A stretch of 64,000 nt of DNA from an uncultured Spirochaetota bacterium (GTDB lineage: Bacteria > Spirochaetota > UBA4802 > UBA5550): assembly GCA_937872225.1 (NCBI GenBank), contig CALMRZ010000032.1:17046-81045 (forward strand), given 5' to 3'. The first letter of the stretch is position 1. Each line of letters starts with the position of its first letter. Below are positions 8,419 to 17,883 of this stretch, one piece after another. The position numbers and the translations under genes are program-made. The notes below the pieces were generated by a model. The model saw nothing but the letters and a program-made list of their open reading frames with translations, was not told where the DNA came from and searched no databases.

Positions 8419-11400
8419 ATGACCCTTTCAGACATATCGATAAAGAACACCGTTTTCGCCTGGATCCTCATGTTCGGCCTCATCATCTTCGGGGCCATCG
8501 GCTTCAGCCGCATGGGGATAAGCCAGATGCCCGACGTTGATTTCCCGGTCATCACCGTCACCGTCAGCTGGGTGGGCGCCTCCCCGGAAACCATGGAATC
8601 CTCCATAGCCGACGTCCTGGAGGACTCCGTCATGACCATCGAGGGCATCAGGAACATAAGCTCGACCTCCATGGAGGGCCTGTCGAACATCACCATAGAA
8701 TTCGAGCTGTCCCGCGACGTGGACACGGCCCTGCAGGAGGTCCAGACCAAGATCCTCCAGGCCCAGCGGAACCTGCCTACCGATATCGATCCGCCCATCG
8801 TGACCAAGTCGAACCCCGAGGACAATCCCATCATGTTCACGTCCCTGAGCGGAACGGCGACCGCCAGAGAAAAAGTGCTTTTCATGCGCGACCGCCTGAA
8901 GGACGCCATAACCACCATCGAGGGGGTCGGCGACGTGCGCATGGGCGGCTACGTCGACCCCAACATGCGGATATGGCTCAACACCGACCGGATGGCCGGC
9001 CAGGAGATCACCGTCGACGACATCATCAATACCGTCACAAGCCAACATACCCTTACCCCCTCCGGCTACATAGAAAGCGGCCCCCGGGAAGCCAACGTCC
9101 GGGTCATGAGCGAAGCGGGCACGCCGGAGGAATTCAAGCGGCTCATCATAACCCGGCGAGGCGGCGAGCCCATCTGGAAGCCGATACGGCTCGGCGACGT
9201 GGCCACCGTGGAGGAAGGGACCGCGGACGTCAGGCGGATGGCCCGCTTCAAGGGCGTGCCGGCGGTCGGCCTGGGCGTCATCAAGCAGCGGGGCTCCAAC
9301 GCCGTGGCGGTCGCCCGCAAGGTAAAGGAAAAGATACAGGCCCTCAACCTCTCGGGCATGATCCCCAAGAACATGAAGATGAACATCTCCTTCGACAGCA
9401 CCAAGTTCATCGAGGATTCCACCAACGAGCTCCTGTTCACCCTGACCATGTCGGTCATACTGACCTCGATCGTCTGCTGGCTCTTCCTCGGCTCCTGGAG
9501 TTCCGCCTTCAATGTCATACTGGCCATACCGACGTCACTTATCGGGTCCTTCATCGTGCTCTATTTCCTCGGCTTCACCCTCAACACCTTCACCCTGCTG
9601 GGGCTTTCCCTGGTCATCGGCATCGTCGTGGACGACGCCATCATGGTAATGGAAAACATCGTGCGGTACTTCGAGGGAGGCATGAGCCGCGTCAAGGCGG
9701 CCATCGTGGGCGCCCGGGAAATCACCTCCGCGGCGGTTGCCGCCTCCCTTGCCATCCTGGCCATCTTCATCCCGGTCGTCTTCATGAAGGGCATCATCGG
9801 AAAATTCTTCTTCCAGTTCGGTGTCACCATTTCCGTGGCAGTCATCCTGTCGCTCCTGGAGGCCCTGACCCTGGCGCCGATGCGCTGTTCCCAGATGCTC
9901 CAGACCGGCAAGGAAAACAGGCTCGGCCGGGCCATGGACGGCTTCATGGACTTCGTTGCCTCGAAATACCGGGGCGCCCTCGGGTGGTGCCTTGACAACC
10001 GGTGGAAGGTGCTGGGCGCCGCGTCGGCGGTCTTTGCCGTGTCACTGCTCCTCCTCCCGGGCATGCGCAAGGAATTCGTGCCGCCCCAGGACCAGGGGAT
10101 TTTCATCGCCACCGTCAGGACCCCCCTCGGCTCGTCCCTCGAATTCACCGACTCGGTCGTCAGGAAAATCGAGGCCATGCTGAAGGAGCGGCCCGAGGTC
10201 GAGAAATACTTCGGCAACATCGGCGGCTTCCAGGGGGGACTGGTGAACCAGGGGACGATCTTCATCACCCTGAAGGACTACCAGAAGCGTCCCGCCGTAG
10301 CGCCTTTCAAGAAGAAGCCCACGCAACAGCAATTCATGGGATTCATCAGGGAAAAGGTCAGGAAGATTCCCGGCGTCTATACCGCGAACATGATGGACCT
10401 GTCCCAGGCGGGCTTCACCGCCAAGCGCGGCTTCCCGATCCAGTTCTCCGTCCAGGGCCCGGACTGGGAAAAGCTCGCCGTCTACAGCAAGACGATGATG
10501 GAGCGGATGGATAAATCCGGCCTGGTCACCGACGTCGACACCGATTACCAGCTCGGCATGCCGGAGGTGCGGGTGACCCCGGACCGGGACCGCGCCCGGG
10601 ACCGCGGCGTCACCATCACGAACATCGCCAACACCATCAGCGCCGCCGTGGGGAGCCTCCGCGTCGCGAAGTACACCGGCGAGTCGGGGCGGCGCGATGA
10701 CGTGCGCATCAAGCTCCTTGACCGCTACAACCGCGCGCCCGGCGACATCAGCCGCATCAAGGTGCGCAACATCCACGGCGAGATGGTACCCCTCTCCAGC
10801 GTTGTCCATATTACCGAGAGACCATCGTACCTGACCATCACGCGGTACAACCGGGAGCGTGCCATCAACGTATTCGCCAACATCGGCCCTGATAAGTCCC
10901 AGTCAGATATCCTGAATTTCATAGAGAAGACCGCCCGGCAGGTGCTCCCTCACGGTTATCACATCACCTTCTCGGGAAGCTCGGAGACCTTCAAGGAATC
11001 CTTCGAGAGCCTCATCTTCGCCCTGGCCCTGGGCATCGTCGTCGCCTACATGATCCTCGGGTCCCAGTACAACAGCTTCCTGCACCCGGTCATCATACTC
11101 CTTGCGCTCCCCTTCAGCGCGAGCGGCGCCTTCATAGCCATGCGCCTCACCGGGGTATCACTGAACATCTACAGCATGATCGGCCTGCTCCTCCTGATGG
11201 GCATCGTGAAAAAGAATTCCATCATGCTGGTCGATTTCACCAACGCGCGCCGCGTCGCCGGCATGGGCGTCCACGACGCCCTCCTCGACGCGTGCCCCGT
11301 CAGGCTGCGGCCCATCATGATGACATCGATAGCCACGATAGCCGCGGCGATACCGCCGGCCATGTCGCTGGGCCCCGGCGCGGAAACGACGCGGCCCATG

Positions 11401-11553
11401 GGCATCGTGGTCATCGGCGGCGTGTTCCTGTCGACCATGCTCACCCTCTTCGTGGTGCCCTGCGCCTACAGCCTGTTGAGCCGGTTTGAAAGCACCCGGC
11501 ACCAGAAGGAGCTCCATGAGGCCCTTGAGTCCCTGGGCGAGATAAAGAACTAA
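8419..11553 (+). CDS. RND-family multidrug/hydrophobe efflux transporter (AcrB type)
   Basis: 1044 residues, the usual AcrB/HAE1 length. The start at 8419 (MTLSDISIKNTVFAWIL) matches where RND proteins begin; the frame is open to 8230 but the extra 63 residues come from repeat-derived sequence. The proton-relay residues are present: the Asp pair in TM4 (GIVVDDAIMVMENI) and the Lys in TM10 (MGIVKKNSIMLVDF). Two large periplasmic loops and twelve TM segments can be followed. It would export hydrophobic compounds by proton antiport, normally with an adaptor and TolC. TolC is encoded divergently next door, but no HlyD/AcrA-type adaptor gene is in the window. It ends convergently with the acyl-CoA dehydrogenase gene, the stops overlapping by 4 bp. 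Confidence 0.93.
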   Translation: MTLSDISIKNTVFAWILMFGLIIFGAIGFSRMGISQMPDVDFPVITVTVSWVGASPETMESSIADVLEDSVMTIEGIRNISSTSMEGLSNITIEFELSRDVDTALQEVQTKILQAQRNLPTDIDPPIVTKSNPEDNPIMFTSLSGTATAREKVLFMRDRLKDAITTIEGVGDVRMGGYVDPNMRIWLNTDRMAGQEITVDDIINTVTSQHTLTPSGYIESGPREANVRVMSEAGTPEEFKRLIITRRGGEPIWKPIRLGDVATVEEGTADVRRMARFKGVPAVGLGVIKQRGSNAVAVARKVKEKIQALNLSGMIPKNMKMNISFDSTKFIEDSTNELLFTLTMSVILTSIVCWLFLGSWSSAFNVILAIPTSLIGSFIVLYFLGFTLNTFTLLGLSLVIGIVVDDAIMVMENIVRYFEGGMSRVKAAIVGAREITSAAVAASLAILAIFIPVVFMKGIIGKFFFQFGVTISVAVILSLLEALTLAPMRCSQMLQTGKENRLGRAMDGFMDFVASKYRGALGWCLDNRWKVLGAASAVFAVSLLLLPGMRKEFVPPQDQGIFIATVRTPLGSSLEFTDSVVRKIEAMLKERPEVEKYFGNIGGFQGGLVNQGTIFITLKDYQKRPAVAPFKKKPTQQQFMGFIREKVRKIPGVYTANMMDLSQAGFTAKRGFPIQFSVQGPDWEKLAVYSKTMMERMDKSGLVTDVDTDYQLGMPEVRVTPDRDRARDRGVTITNIANTISAAVGSLRVAKYTGESGRRDDVRIKLLDRYNRAPGDISRIKVRNIHGEMVPLSSVVHITERPSYLTITRYNRERAINVFANIGPDKSQSDILNFIEKTARQVLPHGYHITFSGSSETFKESFESLIFALALGIVVAYMILGSQYNSFLHPVIILLALPFSASGAFIAMRLTGVSLNIYSMIGLLLLMGIVKKNSIMLVDFTNARRVAGMGVHDALLDACPVRLRPIMMTSIATIAAAIPPAMSLGPGAETTRPMGIVVIGGVFLSTMLTLFVVPCAYSLLSRFESTRHQKELHEALESLGEIKN

Positions 11554-13352
11554 TCGGTGAAATGCCGCGGCTCTGCCGCGGTCGTGACGGCCTCGCCGCT
11601 CATGAGCCTAGCGCGGAGCCCTTCGATCTTCGGCAGTTCGTATTCAAAAAAGAATTTCATGACAAGCAGCTTGCCTTCGAGGAAGTCCCGGTCGGCTTCC
11701 GAGCTGCCGGCAAGGGCCCTGACGGCCGCCATCCCCTGGAGGAGCCACTGCCACGCGATGCAGATGATCCCGGAGAATTCAAGGTACAGTGTCGCGTCCG
11801 CGAGAAAACGGTCGATCTCGCCCTTTACCGCAAAACCGACCAGGGCCCCGGTCACCTGCCTCAGATGTTCCACGGCCGCCTTCAGTTTTTCCGCGTACGG
11901 CTTGAGGTCAGCGACGGCCCGGGCGGCCTCGATCGTCTTTCCCAGCTCTTCCAGGTAAATACCCGCGGCCCTACCCTTGTGCATGGTGACCTTCCTGCCC
12001 AGGAGGTCCATGGCCTGGATGCCGGTCGTGCCCTCGTGGATCGGGTGGATGCGCATGTCCCGCAGGTACTGTTCCAGCGGGAACTCGTCGCTGTAGCCGT
12101 ACCCGCCCAGGCACTGGAGGGCCAGGCTGGTTGAAATGACGCCCATTTCCGACGGATAGGTCTTCACCATCGGCGTGATAAAATCAAGGAGCAGTTCAAG
12201 GCGCTCCTTCTCCTCCCCGGAGGCTATGCCCGCGGCATCGACGAGCCTGCCGGCGTACACGATGAGGGAGAGGCCGCCCTCCACGATGGCCCGCTGCTGC
12301 AGCAGCATCCGCTTCACGTCCGCGTGTTCGATGATGGGCACCGGGGGCTTCTCCGGGTCCTTTTCGGTTACTGACCGGCCCTGGAGCCGCTCGCGCGCGT
12401 ACTCGAGGGCGGCGTGATAGGCGGCGGACGCTATGGCGGCGGCGCCCAGGCCTACGTTTATTCGGGCCTCGTTCATCATCTGGAACATGCACGAGAGCCC
12501 CCTGTTCGGCTCGCCCACGAGCCAGCCGCGGCAGTCGCCGCTCTCGCCCATGCTGAGCTGGGCGATCGGCGCGCCCCGGTAGCCCATCTTGTGATAACAC
12601 CCGGCGCAGCTGACGTCGTTGAACTCGAGCTGTTCCGCAGAGACGGGACGGTATTTGGGAACGACGAAGAGGGACAGTCCCTTGACGCCGGCCGGGGCGC
12701 CCTTGATGCGGGCCAACATCAGGTGCACGATATTTTCCGCCATGTCATGGTCGCCGGCCGATATGAAGGTCTTCTGGCCCCTGATCAGGTAGTAGCCTTT
12801 GTCCGTGGGCTCGGCGGAGGCGCGCACGTCGCCGAGGGAGCTCCCCGCCTCGGGTTCGGTGAGGGCCATCGTGCCCTGCCACCTTCCCTCGACCATCCGC
12901 TCGACATAGGTCTTGCGCAGTTCCTCGGACCCGAAGCTGAGAATGAGATTCACCGCCCCCGTGGTGAGGCCGGGGTACACGCTCAGGGAATAGTTCGCGG
13001 AGGCGAAGATGAACTGGCAGGCGTTGAACACTGACACGGGCATCTGCTGCCCTCCCCGGTCATAGGGGAAGATGGCGCTGATCCATCCCCCCTCCCCCGC
13101 CAGGGCCATGAACTCCTTCACTTTCGGGTGGACGCGGATAGTGCCGTCGACGTACTTCGGCGGGTTTTTGTCCATTTCGGAAAAGACCGGAAACATGTGC
13201 TCCACGGCGATCTTCTTCGCCGTTCCCACGATCATGTCCACGCTCTCCCTGGTGTATTCGCCGAAGCGTTCGGACGCGAGGAGTGACCCGATGTCATGGA
13301 CGTTAAACAGGGTGAACGCAAGATTCTTCTCGCTGAAAAAACGCTCTGCCAT
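11550..13352 (-). CDS. Acyl-CoA dehydrogenase with C-terminal extension (DmdC/FadE-like, ~600 aa)
   Basis: FAD-dependent acyl-CoA dehydrogenase, 600 residues. The start at 13352 (MAERFFSEKN) is preceded by GGAGG 8 nt upstream; the frame extends further but with worse signals. The first ACAD signature is at ~160 (MALTEPEAGSSLGD) and the second near 420 (GGYGYSDEFPLEQYLRDMRI). The segment HEGTTGIQAMDLLGRK at ~440 carries the probable catalytic Glu, as in the 3-methylmercaptopropionyl-CoA dehydrogenase/long-chain group. The ~130-residue C-terminal helical domain is the one that distinguishes this group from 380-residue ACADs. It is the last gene of the dienoyl-reductase, TetR, ACAD operon, 28 bp after tetR. 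The substrate is unknown; a fatty acyl-CoA is likely. Confidence 0.92.
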   Translation of the reverse strand: MAERFFSEKNLAFTLFNVHDIGSLLASERFGEYTRESVDMIVGTAKKIAVEHMFPVFSEMDKNPPKYVDGTIRVHPKVKEFMALAGEGGWISAIFPYDRGGQQMPVSVFNACQFIFASANYSLSVYPGLTTGAVNLILSFGSEELRKTYVERMVEGRWQGTMALTEPEAGSSLGDVRASAEPTDKGYYLIRGQKTFISAGDHDMAENIVHLMLARIKGAPAGVKGLSLFVVPKYRPVSAEQLEFNDVSCAGCYHKMGYRGAPIAQLSMGESGDCRGWLVGEPNRGLSCMFQMMNEARINVGLGAAAIASAAYHAALEYARERLQGRSVTEKDPEKPPVPIIEHADVKRMLLQQRAIVEGGLSLIVYAGRLVDAAGIASGEEKERLELLLDFITPMVKTYPSEMGVISTSLALQCLGGYGYSDEFPLEQYLRDMRIHPIHEGTTGIQAMDLLGRKVTMHKGRAAGIYLEELGKTIEAARAVADLKPYAEKLKAAVEHLRQVTGALVGFAVKGEIDRFLADATLYLEFSGIICIAWQWLLQGMAAVRALAGSSEADRDFLEGKLLVMKFFFEYELPKIEGLRARLMSGEAVTTAAEPRHFTD

Positions 13353-13380
13353 ATCATATACCTCCGATAATCTGATGACG

Positions 13381-14007
13381 TCATTGCGAGGCATGCAACG
13401 ACGAAACGCTCGCAAGCGCGGCCATGGTCGCTTCGATCATATCCTCGCGGAACTTCTCCGCATCTTCTTCATCGATATACAAGTGCTTGAAATGCCGGTA
13501 TCCCTCGTACATGGCAATGATGATCTCCGCCGCGCGCTTCGGGTCGCGGATGCCGGCCCCGCCGGCGTCATGAATCTTCGCCATCTCTCCGATGATGAGC
13601 TTTTTCAGGATGGCATACATGTCCTTCAGCCTCGCATGTATGCGCGGCTCACGGCCGCTCATGGAAAGAATGGCAAAGTCGCCGCTCAGGTCGGACATGC
13701 CGTACCAGGCCTCGCTGAAGAATATCTCCACGAGGTTGCGCAGGCGCCTGCCGGGATCGCCGGATTCAACGATAAGCTCATGGTAGATTTCACCCGCCCG
13801 CCGGATGACATAGTCAACGAGGGCGATGATCAGGTTTTCCCTGCTCTGAAAGTAGTGAATGATCAGGCTTGGATGGATATCCATCCGCTTCGCCACCTTG
13901 CCGATCGACGCGCCCTCGATACCCTCCTCAAGGATCACCTGGTAGAAATTCAAGAGGATATCCGGCTTCCTCACCTCGGCGTTCTGTCTTTTTTTTATGC
14001 CATCCAC
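13381..14007 (-). CDS. TetR-family transcriptional regulator
   Basis: 208 residues with a GTG start at 14007; the in-frame stop at 14020-14022 rules out a longer protein. The N-terminal helix-turn-helix is clear (ASIGKVAKRMDIHPSLIIHY, residues ~33-52, with the usual YF at the end of the recognition helix). The C-terminal ligand domain is not assignable by eye. It sits between a dienoyl-CoA-reductase-like gene (27 bp upstream) and an acyl-CoA dehydrogenase (28 bp downstream), so it probably senses an acyl-CoA or fatty acid and represses this operon. The last six residues and the stop codon lie inside a GTCATTGCGAGGC dispersed repeat, so the original C-terminus may have been replaced. Confidence 0.9.
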   Translation of the reverse strand: MDGIKKRQNAEVRKPDILLNFYQVILEEGIEGASIGKVAKRMDIHPSLIIHYFQSRENLIIALVDYVIRRAGEIYHELIVESGDPGRRLRNLVEIFFSEAWYGMSDLSGDFAILSMSGREPRIHARLKDMYAILKKLIIGEMAKIHDAGGAGIRDPKRAAEIIIAMYEGYRHFKHLYIDEEDAEKFREDMIEATMAALASVSSLHASQ

Positions 14008-14034
14008 GGCGCTACACCATCATGCCATCCGTAA

Positions 14035-15969
14035 TCATATCGACACGCCTGCCGCGTCCCCCTCATGGACCGCCTCGATGAGGCGGCGCGGCTTGATCAC
14101 GTCGCCCGCTTCGGCAAAGGGGATGGCGAGCTTTTTCAGGACGCCCTCCAGATCGCGCTCCGGAGTCGATCCGAAGGCCTTGACGATCATCGCGGCGGGA
14201 CCGATCCGCATCTCCTTCCCGTCCTGCTCGGCAACCACGGTATCGCCTTCGATGGCGGTGATCTTCGTGTTCAGGAGCAGCGCCCCGCCGCTCTTCTTGA
14301 GGCGGCGGTGGAGCCAGTAGCCGTGGGCGGGAAATGAGCTTACCGGCGGAAACTTCGCCATCTCCACGACCGTGACGCCGATGCCGCGATCGATACAGAA
14401 ATCTGCGGTCTCCATCCCCACATAGCCGCCGCCCAGGATCACGGCGGGGCCCTTCACCGGCACCTTTCCCGTAAGCACGTCCCGCGCCTCAACAATAGTG
14501 TTCCCGTCAATGCCCTTGATCGCCGGCGTCAGCGGCGCGGCCCCGGCGGCCAGGACGACCGCATCGGGCCTGCTGTCGGCCAGCATCGTTTCCGTAACCG
14601 CCACTGACTCCTGCACGGCGACGCCCACCTGCTTCAGCTGCCGGACGATCCATTCCACCCACCGGTAGAACCCTTCCTTGTGGGGCGGCCTGCTCGCGGA
14701 CACGAGCTGCCCGCCGATGACGGCCTCCCGTTCGAAGAGCGACACGGCGTGGCCCCGACGCGCAGCCGCCAGGGCCGCCGAGAGGCCGGCCGGCCCCCCG
14801 CCGATGACCCAGACCTTCTTCCGCGTGCCGGCTTTTGCATACAGGTCCTCGCACTCCCTGCCGCACTCGGCGTTGATGGAGCAGGCGGTGGGTTTGAACT
14901 CGAAGCTGAGGCGCTCGATGCAGCCCTGGTTGCACCCCAGGCACCAGCGCACGTCGTCCCATCTTCCCTCCTTCGCCTTTATCAAAACCTCCGGGTCGGC
15001 CAGGAGCTGGCGCCCCATGCTGACAAGGTCCGCGTCGCCCCGGGCGATGGCCTCGTCGGCCATGCGGGGGTCGATGATCCTCCCCACGCCGATGACCGGG
15101 ACCGTCACGACCTGCTTGATCTCCCGCGCCCGGAACAGGTTGAACCCTTCCGGCGTGTCCGACGCCGCTATGGTGAGAAGGCCCGGCGTGGTGTACACGC
15201 CGACCGACGCGTGGATCGCGCTCGCTCCCGCGTCCGCCAGTCGCGGCGCGAGCCATTTCGTGAACTCCAGCCCGAAGCCGCCCTTGATGCATTCCTCGAT
15301 GGACAGCCTGGCGATTATGGGAAAATCGGGGCCGACCTTTTCCCGCGCCGCCTTCACGATTTCGATGTAAAAGCGCGCCCGGTTCTCATCGCTCCCGCCG
15401 TACTCGTCCGTGCGCCTGTTGGAAAAAGGAGAAATGAACTGGTGCACCAGGTAGCCATGGGCGCCGTGGATCTCCACCGCGTCCATGCCCGCCGTCTTCG
15501 CCCGCAGCGCTCCCATGGCGTAGGCGCTGATAATTTCATGTATCCGGTCGATGGACATCGCTTCCGTGGGCTGGTTGTAGATGAGGCTCGGCAGGTCGGA
15601 GGGCGCCTCCGGCTTGGCGCCGGTGACGGCTTCAATCGTTTCGCGGCCGGCGTGATGGATCTGGAGAGCTATCTTAGATCCGTGGCGGTGGACCGCTTCG
15701 GCAAGGCGCGCCAGGCCCGGAACAAAGGAATCGTTCCAGACCCCGATCTCGCGGCCCATGTTTTTACCCCTGGGGTCGATGGCGCACTCCTCGGTAATAA
15801 TGAGGCCGACGCCGCCCCGGGCCCTCCTTTCAAGGTAGGCGACGAGCTGATCGGTAACGGTGCTATCCTTGCCGCCATAACCGGTACCAATGGCGGGCAT
15901 GACGGCACGGTTCTGCAGTTTAAGATTTTTGATGCCATAGGGGCTGAAGAGATGGGGCAGATTATTCAT
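14035..15969 (-). CDS. NADH:flavin oxidoreductase, 2,4-dienoyl-CoA reductase (FadH) type
   Basis: 644 residues, the size of three-domain FadH/old-yellow-enzyme oxidoreductases. Residues 1-330 form the FMN TIM barrel (LFSPYGIKNLKLQNR at the start; HGAHGYLVHQFISPFSNRR in the middle). The 4Fe-4S cysteines follow near 342 (CLGCNQGC, then a Cys 12 residues later). An FAD-binding Rossmann motif is at ~388 (VIGGGPAGLSAALAAARRG) and an NAD-binding motif at ~512 (ILGGGYVGMETADFC). It passes NADH electrons to an unsaturated CoA ester or related enone. GAGGG six nt before the ATG supports the start. It is first in an operon with TetR and acyl-CoA dehydrogenase genes, fitting beta-oxidation of unsaturated acyl chains. 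Confidence 0.92.
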   Translation of the reverse strand: MNNLPHLFSPYGIKNLKLQNRAVMPAIGTGYGGKDSTVTDQLVAYLERRARGGVGLIITEECAIDPRGKNMGREIGVWNDSFVPGLARLAEAVHRHGSKIALQIHHAGRETIEAVTGAKPEAPSDLPSLIYNQPTEAMSIDRIHEIISAYAMGALRAKTAGMDAVEIHGAHGYLVHQFISPFSNRRTDEYGGSDENRARFYIEIVKAAREKVGPDFPIIARLSIEECIKGGFGLEFTKWLAPRLADAGASAIHASVGVYTTPGLLTIAASDTPEGFNLFRAREIKQVVTVPVIGVGRIIDPRMADEAIARGDADLVSMGRQLLADPEVLIKAKEGRWDDVRWCLGCNQGCIERLSFEFKPTACSINAECGRECEDLYAKAGTRKKVWVIGGGPAGLSAALAAARRGHAVSLFEREAVIGGQLVSASRPPHKEGFYRWVEWIVRQLKQVGVAVQESVAVTETMLADSRPDAVVLAAGAAPLTPAIKGIDGNTIVEARDVLTGKVPVKGPAVILGGGYVGMETADFCIDRGIGVTVVEMAKFPPVSSFPAHGYWLHRRLKKSGGALLLNTKITAIEGDTVVAEQDGKEMRIGPAAMIVKAFGSTPERDLEGVLKKLAIPFAEAGDVIKPRRLIEAVHEGDAAGVSI

Positions 15970-16343
15970 TTTATACCCTCATATTTAATGTCATTGTGTC
16001 TTTTAAAAGTAAACCCTTAAATGACAATAGGATTATTAACTAAACATTCATTTAATTAAGACTGTAATGTCAAGTGGAAAAGATGTGGGGTCAGAGTAAA
16101 CTTTAAAATTATCGATAACTATCGGTCAGAATTGTTGTGTCAGAGCAAAACAGGGTTACGGTGATGTTACTCTAGGTTCACTTTGCCAGAAGAACATGTA
16201 AAAAACCATCCCCTTAAACATCACTTTATTTTTTAACATCTGGTCAATTATAGGCATATCTGATTCTTGCCAGACAATGAGGCATATCTGTGTTACTCCC
16301 CTATTATACCTTATTCATGATACTATACTGGGGGGTATGTGAT
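15970..16343. other. Divergent promoter region with repeat remnants
   Basis: About 370 bp without a gene. It contains two related remnants (GGGGTCAGAGTAAAC near 16087-16101 and TGTGTCAGAGCAAAA at 16136-16150). It also holds inverted TGTCATT and AATGACA arms at 15989-15995 and 16020-16026, a possible TetR operator, and the direct repeat listed separately. It must carry the promoters for both flanking operons. Confidence 0.5.
16252..16290 (+). promoter_or_regulatory. Direct repeat upstream of the radical SAM gene
   Basis: The 11-mer AGGCATATCTG occurs twice (16252-16262 and 16280-16290), 28 bp apart, 54 bp before the radical SAM start codon. A TATTAT-like element follows at about 16302. It could be an activator or repressor site; nothing shows which. 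Confidence 0.35.
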
Positions 16344-17879
16344 ATGGGCACAAACGTTCTGATGGTGTATCCTGAAATTCCAACCACCTTCTGGAGTTTG
16401 AAACATGCGATCAAGCTTGCCGGATATAAATCGGTCATTCCGCCCCTGGGGCTCCTGACCGTCGCCGCGATGCTCCCGGAGAATTATACTGTAAAGTTAA
16501 TCGACCTGGCAGTGTCCAGGCTTACCGGCAGGGACCTGGCCTGGGCGGACATAGTCTTCATATCCGCCATGCAGATACAGAAGAAATCCTTCGAAGCGGT
16601 CGTGGCCCTGTGCAACGAGTACAACGTTCCCATAGCGGCGGGAGGGCCCTACGCGTCGGCAAGCTTCAACGAGATCCGCGGGGTAAACTATTTCATCCTC
16701 AACGAGGCTGAAAACACCCTGCCCCGGTTCCTCCATGACTATGGGCGCGGCTGTCCGCAGAAGATATACGAGGATACCGCGAAACCGGACATCACCCTGA
16801 CACCGCCCCCGCGGCTCGATCTGATCGATATAGCCGCTTACAGCAGCATGGCCCTGCAGTTTTCCCGGGGATGCCCCTTCAACTGCGAGTTCTGTGACAT
16901 CATCAGGATGTTCGGCAGGGCGCCCCGGACCAAGCTCGTGGAGCAGTTCCTTCACGAGATGGACCTGGTGTACGAGACCGGGTACCGGGGCTCCCTTTTT
17001 ATCGTGGATGATAACTTTATCGGGAACAAGCCGAAGGTAAAGGCCCTGCTCCGGGCCATCGCGGTGTGGCAGAAAAAACGGGGTTATCCCTTCTACCTGT
17101 ATACCGAAGCGAGCCTTGACCTGGCGCAGGACGGCGAATTGATGGACCTGATGCTCGATGCCGGTCTCGGCGACGTGTTCCTCGGCATAGAATCGCCGAA
17201 CCCGGCCTCCCTGGCGGACATAGGGAAGATGCAGAACCTCAGGAACGACATGCAGGATAGCATCAGGAAAATGCACCGCAAGGGGATAGAAATCATGGGC
17301 GGCTTTATCGTCGGCTTCGACACGGACCTGGAAAATATATTCGACATGCAGGTCGACTTCATCCAGAATGCGGGGATACCGAAGGCCATGGTGGGCCTCC
17401 TGTCCGTCATACCGAACACGCCCCTCTATGAACGACTGGAAAAGGAAAACCGCATCATGGGGATCCCCACCGGGGACAACCTGGAGCTCGCCCTGAACTT
17501 CATCCCGAAAATGCCGGCGGAAAAACTCATCCAGGGATACAGGCACATCATCGACATGATCTACACGCCGAAAAACTACTTCAAGCGCTGCATGACCTTC
17601 ATCAGGAACCTTCCGGAAAGCCATATCATCTGGGAGCTGAGGGAAAAAACACGGGACGGTAATTATTACAAGACCGGGGACCACCGGATCCTGAGGCAGT
17701 TACGGGCCATGGTCAGCCTGATCATCAGGATGACCTTCTCGTATTACGGCTTCGACTTCATCAGGTTCTTCTACAAGTCGATGAAATACAACCGCAGGTA
17801 CTTTGTCTGCATCATGAACCTGCTGACCCACGGCTATCATTACTTCAAGATGAGGGAGATGATACTGAAGGGCAATTGA
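16344..17879 (+). CDS. B12-binding-type radical SAM protein with C-terminal DUF4070-like region
   Basis: 511 residues. The start at 16344 (MGTNVLMVYPE) has a run of six G 8 nt upstream; the longer frame from 16290 has none. Residues ~1-140 are a cobalamin-binding-like domain (VYPEIPTTFWSL and PPLGLLTVAAMLP are typical of this class). The radical SAM cluster follows at ~177-184 (SRGCPFNCEFCDI, C-x3-C-x2-C). The C-terminal third resembles the DUF4070 region found in proteins such as the hopanoid methylase HpnP. It may methylate or rearrange a lipid or other unactivated carbon, but the substrate is not evident. It is monocistronic and meets pcnB tail to tail with 4 bp between. Confidence 0.85.
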   Translation: MGTNVLMVYPEIPTTFWSLKHAIKLAGYKSVIPPLGLLTVAAMLPENYTVKLIDLAVSRLTGRDLAWADIVFISAMQIQKKSFEAVVALCNEYNVPIAAGGPYASASFNEIRGVNYFILNEAENTLPRFLHDYGRGCPQKIYEDTAKPDITLTPPPRLDLIDIAAYSSMALQFSRGCPFNCEFCDIIRMFGRAPRTKLVEQFLHEMDLVYETGYRGSLFIVDDNFIGNKPKVKALLRAIAVWQKKRGYPFYLYTEASLDLAQDGELMDLMLDAGLGDVFLGIESPNPASLADIGKMQNLRNDMQDSIRKMHRKGIEIMGGFIVGFDTDLENIFDMQVDFIQNAGIPKAMVGLLSVIPNTPLYERLEKENRIMGIPTGDNLELALNFIPKMPAEKLIQGYRHIIDMIYTPKNYFKRCMTFIRNLPESHIIWELREKTRDGNYYKTGDHRILRQLRAMVSLIIRMTFSYYGFDFIRFFYKSMKYNRRYFVCIMNLLTHGYHYFKMREMILKGN

Positions 17880-17883
17880 TCCG

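Noticed and set aside
14680..16020. 446-codon plus-strand open frame opposite the dienoyl-CoA reductase
   Set aside because: Same reasoning: the minus strand encodes a complete three-domain flavoprotein, and the plus frame has no recognisable motif.
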